A stretch of DNA of 19,841 nucleotides. Source: an uncultured Planctomycetia bacterium. Lineage in GTDB: Bacteria > Planctomycetota > UBA1135 > GCA-002686595. The stretch is taken from positions 1-19,841 of the forward strand of contig CALFYL010000128.1 in assembly GCA_937952135.1 (NCBI GenBank). The letters are read 5' to 3'. The notes below the pieces were generated by a model. That model was given only the letters and a program-made list of their open reading frames with translations, did not search any database and was not told the origin of the DNA. Below are positions 7,584-14,246 of this stretch, piece after piece. Position 1 is the first letter of the stretch, and each line of letters starts with the position of its first letter. A program made the position numbers and the translations under genes.

Positions 7584-7609
7584 GGCCCACGGAGACAGGC
7601 CCACGGAGA
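7584..7609. repeat. Tandem 12-base repeat containing the ribosome site
   Basis: GGCCCACGGAGA occurs at 7584-7595 and 7598-7609 (period 14). Each copy holds a GGAG; only the second (7605-7608) is correctly placed, 9 bases before the ATG at 7618. A local duplication of the Shine-Dalgarno is the simplest reading. Confidence 0.55.
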
Positions 7610-7617
7610 TGGATGGG

Positions 7618-8808
7618 ATGCGCGCGATTGCGATCGGGTGGTGGTTGGGAGCGCTTTCGCTGGCGGCTTGCGCGCGGCCTGCGCCTCCGGCGCAGTCGGC
7701 GCCTCCGTCAACGCAGCAGCCCACACACCCGTCGACGCCCGCTTCGCAGGCCGCGCACACCGCCGAAGTCGAGCGCGTCGAAGCGCTGCTCGAGCCGTTG
7801 CTCGCGGAGCACGACGTGCCGGCGCTCGGAGGCGCGGCGATCGAGCTCGAGAAGGGGCTCGTGGCGCTCGGTGCGGTCGGCGTGCGCGAGCGCGGTAAGG
7901 ACGTGCGCGTGACCGTCGAGGATCGCTGGCACCTCGGTTCGTGCACGAAGGCGATGACGGCGACGCTCGCGGCGCGGCTCGTCGCGCAGGGCAAGATCAA
8001 GTGGGCGACGACGGTCGGCGAGGCGTTCCCCGAGCTGAAGGAACGCATGCACGAGGAGTGGCGCGGCGTGCAGCTCGAATGGCTGCTGCAAAACCGCGGA
8101 GGAGCTCCGGGAAAACCGCCGGGCCCGCTGTGGCTCGAGCTGTACGGCCGCGATTCCGATCCGATCGCGGCGCGGCGTTGGTTCGTCGAGAAACTGCTCG
8201 AGCGCGAGCCGGCGAACGAGCCGGGGACGAAGTTCGAGTACTCGAATCAGGGTTTCACGATCGCGGGCGCGATGCTCGAGGCGCGCGCCGGCAAGGACTG
8301 GGAGTCGCTGATGCGGAGCGAGCTCTTCGAGCCGCTCGGCATGTCGAGCGCCGGCTTCGGGCCGCCGGGCAGCGCGGGCTCGCTCGAAGAACCGCGCGGC
8401 CACAACCCCAAGCCCGCGGCGCCCGGGCCGCGAGCCGACAACCCGCGCGCGATCGGGCCCGCGGGGACCGTGCACGCTTCGCTCTACGACTGGAGCAAGT
8501 TCGTGCACGAGCACCTGCGCGGCGCCGCGGGGGCGAAGGCGTTCCTGCCGAGCGGGATGTTCGAAGCGATGCACTCGTGCCCGAATCTGCAGGCCTATGC
8601 GATGGGGTGGAACCGGACCTCGCGGCCCTGGGCGGGAGGCGACGTGCTGACGCACGCGGGCTCGAACACGATGTGGTACTGCGTGGTGTGGATCGCGCCC
8701 GAGAAGGGGGTGGCGTTCGTCGCGACGTGCAACGAGGGCGGCGACAAGGCGCAGGCGGCGTGCGATGCGGTGGTGGTCGCGCTGGCGAAGGCGCGCGGCG
8801 TGATGTGA
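7618..8808 (+). CDS. Serine beta-lactamase-family hydrolase, lipoprotein
   Basis: A 396-residue exported serine hydrolase of the class C beta-lactamase / penicillin-binding-protein-like family. Residues 1-18 look like a lipoprotein signal ending in lipobox LSLAAC (lipidated C18), followed by a Pro/Ser/Gln/Thr-rich linker (19-45). The catalytic motifs are S108-C-T-K111 (SxxK), Y208-S-N (YxN) and H346-A-G (in place of KTG). Members include esterases, D-aminopeptidases and peptidases; the HAG third motif and the neighbours favour an esterase or peptidase over a true beta-lactamase. ATG 7618 is chosen over 7609 and 7561 because GGAG lies at 9 bases and the signal peptide then starts MRAIAIGW. It is preceded by the kinase terminator hairpin, so it is probably its own unit. 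The substrate is unknown. Confidence 0.9.
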   Translation: MRAIAIGWWLGALSLAACARPAPPAQSAPPSTQQPTHPSTPASQAAHTAEVERVEALLEPLLAEHDVPALGGAAIELEKGLVALGAVGVRERGKDVRVTVEDRWHLGSCTKAMTATLAARLVAQGKIKWATTVGEAFPELKERMHEEWRGVQLEWLLQNRGGAPGKPPGPLWLELYGRDSDPIAARRWFVEKLLEREPANEPGTKFEYSNQGFTIAGAMLEARAGKDWESLMRSELFEPLGMSSAGFGPPGSAGSLEEPRGHNPKPAAPGPRADNPRAIGPAGTVHASLYDWSKFVHEHLRGAAGAKAFLPSGMFEAMHSCPNLQAYAMGWNRTSRPWAGGDVLTHAGSNTMWYCVVWIAPEKGVAFVATCNEGGDKAQAACDAVVVALAKARGVM

Positions 8809-8846
8809 GCCGCGCCCCCCGGGGCACGTTTTGGGGCGGCGCTCGC

Positions 8847-8852
8847 TACCCT
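8847..8852 (+). promoter_or_regulatory. -10-like TACCCT box, possible leaderless start
   Basis: TACCCT ends 6 bases before the ATG of the enoyl-CoA gene. No Shine-Dalgarno is present (CTTCCGCC precedes the ATG), so transcription from this box would give a leaderless or near-leaderless mRNA. No good -35 is visible. Confidence 0.35.
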
Positions 8853-8858
8853 TCCGCC

Positions 8859-9620
8859 ATGATCCATCGCGAACAACACGGCCGCGTCGCCACGCTCAAG
8901 CTCGAACACGGAAAGGTCCAGGCGCTCGACCTCGAACTGTGCGCCGAACTCGAGCGGCAGTTCGAAGCGGCGGCGGAGTGGGACGACACCGACGCCCTCG
9001 TGCTCACCGGTGCGGGTTCGAGTTTCTCGGCCGGCGTCGACCTCAAGCGCGTGCTCGACGGCGGTCCGAAGTACATCGAGGGCTTCCTCGCGGCGATGGA
9101 CCGCGCGTTCTCGGCGCTGTTTCGCTGCCCCAAGCCCGTGGTCGCCGCGCTCAACGGCCATGCGATCGCCGGCGGTTGCGTGCTCGCCTGCGCCGCGGAC
9201 TACCGCGTGATGGCGCAGGGCAAGGGCCGCATCGGCGTGCCGGAGCTGAGCGTCGGCGTCTCGTTTCCGTGGCTCGCGCTCGAGATCGTGCGCCTGACGA
9301 CGCCGGTCGAACACCTCCAGGAGCTGCTGTACCTCGGCGAGACCTACGACGCCGACCAAGCGCTCGCGCGCGGACTCGTGGACGAAGCGGTGGCGGCGGA
9401 CAAGGTCGCCGAACGCGGGCTCGCGGTCGCCACCAAGCTCTCGAGCATGTCGCCGGCGGCGTTCGCGCTGACCAAGCGCCAACTGCGCCTCGACAGCCTC
9501 GCGGAGTGGAAGCTCCACCAGGCGTCGCACGATTCGCTCGTCCGCATGCAGTGGTCGAGCCCCGACACGCTCGAGCGCATCCGGCGCTACCTCGAAGCGA
9601 ACGTCGGCAAGAAGGGTTGA
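8859..9620 (+). CDS. Enoyl-CoA isomerase/hydratase (crotonase family)
   Basis: A 253-residue cytoplasmic crotonase-fold enzyme. The oxyanion-hole strands are visible: FSAGVDLKRV (about 56-65) and NGHAIAGGCVLACAADYR (about 98-115). In classical hydratases two glutamates act; here the second is kept (E129 in GVPELSVG), while the first, normally after the GGC, is V108. Loss of the first glutamate together with AGGC...DYRVMA and SFPWLALE resembles mitochondrial-type delta3,delta2-enoyl-CoA isomerases, so isomerase is more likely than hydratase. The expected role is fatty-acid or aromatic CoA-thioester metabolism. No Shine-Dalgarno precedes the ATG. Its TGA overlaps the TTG start of the MFS gene, implying translational coupling and a possible shared substrate. 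The family is certain; the exact reaction is inference. Confidence 0.92.
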   Translation: MIHREQHGRVATLKLEHGKVQALDLELCAELERQFEAAAEWDDTDALVLTGAGSSFSAGVDLKRVLDGGPKYIEGFLAAMDRAFSALFRCPKPVVAALNGHAIAGGCVLACAADYRVMAQGKGRIGVPELSVGVSFPWLALEIVRLTTPVEHLQELLYLGETYDADQALARGLVDEAVAADKVAERGLAVATKLSSMSPAAFALTKRQLRLDSLAEWKLHQASHDSLVRMQWSSPDTLERIRRYLEANVGKKG

Positions 9621-10897
9621 GCGAGCGGGAGACTTCGGCCGCGCCGGAGCGCGATGCCCCGGGCGCGCGCACCTTGCTGGCGCTCCTGACCGCCGCGTAT
9701 GTGCTGAACTTCCTGGACCGCCAGGCGCTGTCGATCCTGGTCGAGCCGATCAAGCGCGAACTCGGCGTCAGCGACGCGCGCATGGGCTTGCTGGTCGGCG
9801 TCAGCTTCACGCTCGCCTACACCGGCGCGGGGCTGGTGTTCGCGCGCTGGATCGACCGCGGACCGCGCGTCGCGATCCTCGCCGGCGGTCTCGCGCTCTG
9901 GAGCGCGATGACGACGCTCGCGGGCTTTGCCACGAGCTTCGCGCACCTCGCGCTGACCCGCATCGGCGTGGGGGTCGGCGAGTCAGTCTGCAGCCCCGCG
10001 GCGCACTCGCTGCTCGCGGACGCCTTCGCGCCGAAGCGGCGCACGAGCGCCATCGCGCTGTATTCGAGCGGCATCTACGTCGGCATCACGCTGGCCTTTC
10101 TGTTCGGCGGCGATCTCGGCGAGCGCCTGGGCTGGCGCACGACGCTGATGGTCCTGGGTGCGCCCGGCCTCGTGCTCGCCGTCGCCCTCCTGGCCCTGGT
10201 GCGCGATCCGCGACGTACCGAGCCAGAGCAAATTCGCCCCGCTAATCCGCCGGAGGCCATCGCCTCCTCCGTTCCTGGAGTTAGCGGGGCGAATTTGCTC
10301 TGGCTCCGTACCCCCTGGCGGGAGATGGCCCTCGGCGCCGGCATCAAGTCGATCGCCGGTTACGCCTTGATCTACTGGAGCGCCTCGTTCCTCGAGCGCG
10401 TCCACCACATGCCCCTGCGCGAAGTCGGCCTCTGGCTCGGCCTCACCAACGGCATCGGCGGCTTCCTCGGCTCGCTCGTCGGCGGCCTGCTCGCGGACAA
10501 GCTCGGCGAGCGCGACCCGCGCTGGCGCCTGCGCGTCGGCGCGCTCGCGACGCTCGCCTCGATACCGTTCCTCTACGCCTTCCTCTACGCGCCGACCGCG
10601 CGGCTCGCCCTTGCGGCCAACCTCGCCGGCCCGTTCCTCGGCGCCATGTACCTCGGCCCGGTGTTCGCGATGGGCCAGGCGCTCGCGCCCCCGCACCTTC
10701 GCGCGCGCTCCTCCGCAGCGCTGCTCTTCGTCATCAACGTCCTCGGCCTCGGCCTCGGCCCCTGGCTCACCGGCGCGCTCTCCGACCACTTCGCTCCGGC
10801 CCACGGCGCCGCCTCCATCCGCACCGCGCTCGCGATCGTCGGCGTCACGTACGCGTGGGGCGCGGCGCACCTCTGGCGCGCGTCGTCGCGCCAGTGA
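9617..10897 (+). CDS. MFS transporter, spinster-like, with in-frame insertion
   Basis: A 426-residue, 12-helix major facilitator. Helix 1 carries VLNFLDRQALSILVEPIKRE and the loop after it ELGVSDARMGLLVG, typical of the spinster-like branch that exports lipids, metabolites or aromatic acids. The acidic/arginine motif LTRIGVGVGESVCSPA lies in helix 4. The central cytoplasmic loop between helices 6 and 7 contains a 31-residue stretch (about 201-231, TEPEQIRPAN...ANLLWLR) coded by a palindromic element and absent from normal relatives by its look; removing it joins DPRR directly to TPWREM. The start is a TTG at 9617 overlapping the preceding stop (TTGA), because the next possible starts fall inside helix 1. 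The insertion keeps the frame, so the protein may still work. The gene converges on the next with a 7-base gap. Substrate unknown. Confidence 0.9.
   Translation: MSERETSAAPERDAPGARTLLALLTAAYVLNFLDRQALSILVEPIKRELGVSDARMGLLVGVSFTLAYTGAGLVFARWIDRGPRVAILAGGLALWSAMTTLAGFATSFAHLALTRIGVGVGESVCSPAAHSLLADAFAPKRRTSAIALYSSGIYVGITLAFLFGGDLGERLGWRTTLMVLGAPGLVLAVALLALVRDPRRTEPEQIRPANPPEAIASSVPGVSGANLLWLRTPWREMALGAGIKSIAGYALIYWSASFLERVHHMPLREVGLWLGLTNGIGGFLGSLVGGLLADKLGERDPRWRLRVGALATLASIPFLYAFLYAPTARLALAANLAGPFLGAMYLGPVFAMGQALAPPHLRARSSAALLFVINVLGLGLGPWLTGALSDHFAPAHGAASIRTALAIVGVTYAWGAAHLWRASSRQ
10214..10312. mobile_element. Palindromic MITE/REP-like insertion inside MFS gene
   Basis: Inverted arms at 10215-10245 and 10281-10311 match at 30 of 31 positions (25 consecutive, from AGCCAGAGCAAATTCGCC onward). 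The 35-base loop holds a smaller hairpin, GGAGGC (10252-10257) with GCCTCC (10262-10267). The unit is bracketed by a direct repeat CGTACC (10214-10219 and 10307-10312) offset by exactly 93 bases, or 31 codons, so insertion left the reading frame open. AT content (AAATT, GAATTTG) stands out from the surrounding gene. It contains no ORF of its own and would have to be mobilised in trans, for example by a REP-associated or other transposase not in this window. The structure is directly seen; mobility is inferred. Confidence 0.75.
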
Positions 10898-10904
10898 AGC
10901 GACG

Positions 10905-12317
10905 CTACCGCGCAGCTCCGCGGCGATCGGGGTCGAGCAGCGTGCCGACTTCGGCTTCCAGCAGGAACTGGTAGGCGAACAGCGTCGGCCACAAGCGCGC
11001 GAGGCCGTGGTAGAAGCTCGCGACGGCGGCGACGAGCGCGCTGCGACCGGTGGATTCGAAGACCACTTCGAAGGGCAGCGCGGTGACGCGTTCGCGCACG
11101 ATGCGGAAGGCGGCGGACTCGATCTCGCGGCGGAAGGTCGCGCGCGTGAAGAGGTGCACGTGGGTTTCGTCGAGCACGCCGCGCGGGCCGTACTCGAAGC
11201 GCCCGGCGAGCAGCGAGAGGCGGTAGAACCAGATCGCGATGTTCGGCGTCGAGATCAGCAGCCGCCCGTCGGGCTTGAGGTAGCGGCGCACGCTCGCGAG
11301 CAGCTCCGCGCGGTGGACGACGTGCTCGATCACGTCCGAGCACACCACGTAGTCGAACACGCGGTCCTCGGGGATCTCGAGAGGTCGCTCGAGGTCGTGC
11401 TGGTAGTAGCGCGCGAGTGCGAGCGAGACCTCGCTGGGCGAGCGCACATCGACGCCGACGACCTGCACGCCCTTCTCCGCGAGCGGCGCGGCGAGCACGC
11501 CTTGGGAGCAACCCAGATCGAGAACGAGCGAGCCGGGCCGGATCGCTTCGAGCACTTGCGCATGCGAACTCGAAGCGTGCGACTTGAGCGTGTAGCGCAC
11601 GTCGCGGTCGACGAACCACTTGCCGTCGCGGGTCAGGTGCAGTTGGTGCGCGCGGTAGCCGAACGCCGTGCGCAGCGCGTCGCTCGCCGAGAACGAGCGG
11701 TCCGCTTCGAGCTCGCACTCGACGGCCGCGAACCGGGCGCCGAGCGCGCGGAACTGGATCGCGAGCTCGGCGTCGAAGCCGCGGCCGTCCTGGTTCAAGT
11801 GGAACGGCACGCGGCGCAGCGCGGAGCAGGCGAGCACGCGGTAGGGCGAGGCCCAGTCGGCGAAATCCAGCCCCAGCACGCGGTTCAAGAGCCCGCGGCC
11901 GCGCGGGCGGCCGCGGCGCGCGGCGACGACGAGTTGAGCGCCGCCGAGCGCCGAGTCGAGCAACTCGCCGAGGCGTTCGGGTGGATGGCGGTCGTCCGGC
12001 CGCAGCACCGCGACGAAATCGAAGCCGTGCTGCAGCGCGTACTCGTAGGCGACCTTCCGGCGCCGGCCGTGGTCCGCGTGGCGTGTGTCGGCGCGCACGC
12101 GGACGAGCGCGTCGGCGCGCGCGAGCTCGAGCAACTCTTCGGGCAGCGTTTCTCCGTCGCGTTCGACGCCGACGAGCACCGCGATCTCGGCGAGCCGCTC
12201 GCGCACCGCGGTCGGAACGCGCCGCAGCGCTTGCACGAGCGCGGCGGCGTCGCTCGTTCCGCCGAGGAGCACAGCGACGGTGCGCGCGGCGGCGCTGGTT
12301 TGTCGGACCACCGTCAT
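10905..12317 (-). CDS. Glycosyltransferase family 2 / SAM methyltransferase fusion
   Basis: A 470-residue two-domain enzyme. Residues about 14-230 look like a diverged GT2 (dolichyl-phosphate-mannose-synthase-like) domain: the usual acidic metal site appears as VLRPDDRHPPERLGEL (104-119), and DFADWASPYRVL and FDAELAIQFRALG match later GT2 blocks. Residues about 245-410 are a class I methyltransferase with motif I VLDLGCSQGVLA (265-276), VVGVD (286-290) and CSDVIEHV (326-333). No membrane anchor is evident, so it probably acts at the cytoplasmic face on polysaccharide, lipid-linked sugar or O-antigen-like substrates. ATG 12317 lacks a Shine-Dalgarno; a TATCGT box (12371-12366) lies about 48 bases upstream. 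It is divergent from a GT-C-like membrane protein, supporting a surface-glycan role. The N-terminal domain's activity is doubtful because its metal motif is atypical. Confidence 0.88.
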   Translation of the reverse strand: MTVVRQTSAAARTVAVLLGGTSDAAALVQALRRVPTAVRERLAEIAVLVGVERDGETLPEELLELARADALVRVRADTRHADHGRRRKVAYEYALQHGFDFVAVLRPDDRHPPERLGELLDSALGGAQLVVAARRGRPRGRGLLNRVLGLDFADWASPYRVLACSALRRVPFHLNQDGRGFDAELAIQFRALGARFAAVECELEADRSFSASDALRTAFGYRAHQLHLTRDGKWFVDRDVRYTLKSHASSSHAQVLEAIRPGSLVLDLGCSQGVLAAPLAEKGVQVVGVDVRSPSEVSLALARYYQHDLERPLEIPEDRVFDYVVCSDVIEHVVHRAELLASVRRYLKPDGRLLISTPNIAIWFYRLSLLAGRFEYGPRGVLDETHVHLFTRATFRREIESAAFRIVRERVTALPFEVVFESTGRSALVAAVASFYHGLARLWPTLFAYQFLLEAEVGTLLDPDRRGAAR

Positions 12318-12458
12318 GGGGAGAGCGAACTCGTCGCGGGAGCGTGACGTCGCGTTCGGGCGCGAACGATAGCCGAACGACGCGTCCGCCGCGCGCGGGG
12401 ATCCCATCGAACGCGCGCGCGGGCTCGCGACCCGCGCGCTCGGCGGCTGCGACGCTGG

Positions 12459-12485
12459 TTGCTGCGTGAGACCCGCGGCTACCAT
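12459..12485 (+). promoter_or_regulatory. Candidate promoter before GT-C-like gene
   Basis: TTGCTG (12459-12464) and TACCAT (12480-12485) are 15 bases apart, slightly short of optimal. The -10 box ends 10 bases before the ATG at 12496, so a transcript could start at or next to that codon. Confidence 0.3.
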
Positions 12486-12495
12486 GCGCCGCGTG

Positions 12496-12579
12496 ATGCT
12501 CGTCCTCGCCAACGGCGCCCCGCGCTCGAAAGACTCGACGTCCCGCGGCCCGCGAGCCCTCGCAGCGGAGCGCGCGTGA
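12496..12579 (+). CDS. Possible 27-residue small ORF overlapping next gene
   Basis: ATG 12496 opens a 27-codon frame, MLVLANGAPRSKDST onward, ending in a TGA whose bases overlap the GTG start of the following gene (GTGA, 12576-12579). An in-frame ATG at 12484 would add four residues but lies inside the putative -10 box. The LANGAPRS start faintly recalls the P-loop opening of sulfotransferases, so it may be a gene remnant; alternatively it is a coupling leader peptide or chance. It has no ribosome site and would be leaderless. Evidence is positional only. Confidence 0.25.
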   Translation: MLVLANGAPRSKDSTSRGPRALAAERA

Positions 12580-13844
12580 ATCGAGCCAGGTGGATCGCCG
12601 TCGCCGTCGTCGCGCTCGCCGCGTTCGGCGTGTACTGGATCGTCGAGCCCACGCTGGAGGGCATGCGCTACGCCGACACCGCCGACGAGGGCTTCTACCT
12701 GCGCTATCTGAAGCGCGTTTCGAGCGAGGGCCTCGGCGTGCTGCCGCGCCTCAACGAGGAGTGGATCGCCGATCGCGGCAATTGGATCTACCCGCCGCCG
12801 ACACGCGTCGGGCTGATCGGGGCGAGCGCGCTGTTCGGCAGCTTCTTCGGCGCGTCGATGGAGACCTTGTCGTACTTCTCGCTCGCCTCGACGATCGCGC
12901 TCGTCGTCGTGCAGTACGTCTTCGCGCGCCGGCACACGGGGGAACTCCAGGCGGTGCTGCTCGCGGTCCTCACGGCGGGGTGCGCGCTCTACCTCGCGCT
13001 CTCGCGGCGCGCGCTCAGCGACGCGTTCACGCTGTTGTGCCAAACCGTGACGCTGTGGACGTTCCTCGAGACGCTGCGCAGCCCGCGTTCGTGGCCCGCG
13101 CGCCTCGCTTTCGTGGTCGCGTTCGCCTGGACCATCGCGACGAAGGAGATCGGCGCGCTGCTTTCGATTCCGCTGTTCGCCTTCGCCTCCGTCGAGCGCC
13201 TGCGCGGCCGCGCGGAGGTGTCGCTCGTCGCGCACGCGGCTTCGATGACCGCCGCCGTCGCGCTCGCGGTCGGCGCCTGGATCCTCGCCTGCGGCGGTTT
13301 CGCGACCTGGATGCGCTCGACCGAGATCGTGCTCGGCTCGCCGGCGACGAACGAGTGGGCCATCGCCTACTGCTCGGGCCCCTGGTACCGCTACGCGATC
13401 GACGAGCTGCTGATGTCGCCGTGGACGACGACCCTCGGCCTGCTCGGGATGGCGACGGCGCTCTGGCGCTGGCGCAATGGCGATTACGACGCGCTCGCGG
13501 TGTTCCTGGCGGTCGTGTACGTCGGGCAGATCGCGACGCTCGCGCCCTTCGTCAAGAACTTGCGCTACGCCGCGTTGCTCGAGCTGCCGCTCCGACTCTC
13601 GGCCGTCGCGCTGCTGCTCCACCCGAGCGTGCTGGGACGAACGCTCGTCTCGCGCGGCGTCGCGGTCGCGCTCGTCGCGCTGATGGCGGCCGCGAATGTG
13701 CGCGATTTCCAGCGTTTCTTCATCGCGGCGAACATCTACGACCCGGTGTCGGTGCACCTGGTGCGCTACCGCGAGATGTTGCCGCCCCTCAAGAAACCTC
13801 GGGACGCCGCCGATTCGCCGGCGGGCGCCGCCGACGAGCGCTGA
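12576..13844 (+). CDS. Polytopic membrane protein, GT-C glycosyltransferase-like
   Basis: A 422-residue protein with roughly ten membrane helices. After helix 1 (about 5-22) the first outside loop is acidic and aromatic, YADTADEGFYLRYLKRVSSE (about 30-49), and contains an Asp/Glu cluster in the position used by GT39/GT83 (PMT/ArnT-like) GT-C enzymes that take sugars from polyprenyl phosphates. Helices alternate with short charged loops (e.g. SRRALSDAFTLLCQ, TKEIGALLSIPLFA) as in that group. The C-terminal ~30 residues are hydrophilic and Pro/Asp-rich. GTG 12576 is preferred because GGAG lies 5 bases upstream and helix 1 follows at once; an upstream TTG at 12459 would add an unstructured Arg/Pro-rich stretch. 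Its neighbour on the other strand is a sugar/methyl transferase. The fold class is moderately sure; activity is inferred. Confidence 0.8.
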   Translation: MNRARWIAVAVVALAAFGVYWIVEPTLEGMRYADTADEGFYLRYLKRVSSEGLGVLPRLNEEWIADRGNWIYPPPTRVGLIGASALFGSFFGASMETLSYFSLASTIALVVVQYVFARRHTGELQAVLLAVLTAGCALYLALSRRALSDAFTLLCQTVTLWTFLETLRSPRSWPARLAFVVAFAWTIATKEIGALLSIPLFAFASVERLRGRAEVSLVAHAASMTAAVALAVGAWILACGGFATWMRSTEIVLGSPATNEWAIAYCSGPWYRYAIDELLMSPWTTTLGLLGMATALWRWRNGDYDALAVFLAVVYVGQIATLAPFVKNLRYAALLELPLRLSAVALLLHPSVLGRTLVSRGVAVALVALMAAANVRDFQRFFIAANIYDPVSVHLVRYREMLPPLKKPRDAADSPAGAADER

Positions 13845-13853
13845 GCTGCTCGC

Positions 13854-14117
13854 TCAGAACACGAACCGCACGTCGGGGTGCTTGCCCAGCGCGGCGAAGA
13901 TCGAGTTGCGGTGTTCTTCGTCGCGCACCACCACTTCCAGGTTCATGGAGCGGTAGCGGCCCTGCGAACTCTCGTTCGCGAGGCGCAGCGAGTGGTCGGC
14001 TTCCCCGATGACCTCGAGGATCACCGCGCGGAGCCGGACCTCGTCGGCGCCGATCACGCGGTAACTCCAGGCGCAGGGGTACGAGATCTCGGGCTTTTCG
14101 TTGTCGAAGGTGCGCAT
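13854..14117 (-). CDS. DUF493 (YbeD-like) small protein
   Basis: An 87-residue soluble protein with the ferredoxin-like alpha/beta pattern of DUF493/YbeD: SYPCAWSYRVIGADEVRLRA at 12-31, a central charged block, then SSQGRYRSMNLEVVVRDEEH (50-69) and FAALGKHPDVRFVF at the C-terminus, which matches the family's usual final strand. Its fold resembles small ligand-binding regulatory domains; the function is not established. The start at 14117 has no Shine-Dalgarno but TAGGAT lies 11 bases upstream, suggesting a leaderless transcript. It converges with the GT-C-like gene (9-base gap) and diverges from the hydrolase gene. Length equals the family norm. Confidence 0.88.
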   Translation of the reverse strand: MRTFDNEKPEISYPCAWSYRVIGADEVRLRAVILEVIGEADHSLRLANESSQGRYRSMNLEVVVRDEEHRNSIFAALGKHPDVRFVF

Positions 14118-14128
14118 GGGCGGGGGCG

Positions 14129-14134
14129 ATCCTA
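14129..14134 (-). promoter_or_regulatory. -10-like TAGGAT box, possible leaderless start
   Basis: On the minus strand TAGGAT ends 11 bases before the DUF493 ATG and no ribosome site lies between them. A -35 hexamer is not obvious. The same hexamer and spacing recur before the gene at 18415. Confidence 0.4.
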
Positions 14135-14246
14135 AGCCACGCTTGTTCGGCGTGCGAGGGAACGCATGATGGCGCTCGCGCGCGCTGCGAGGGGCTCGAT
14201 CCGGCGAGCGGCGCGCGGCGGATTCCGAAGGCGAGGAGCAGAGTCG

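Noticed and set aside
14166..14246. N-terminal extension of the hydrolase from an earlier ATG at 14166
   Set aside because: It would add 27 Arg/Ala-rich residues before a start (14247) that has a well-placed GAGGAG, and the alpha/beta hydrolase fold begins right after 14247.
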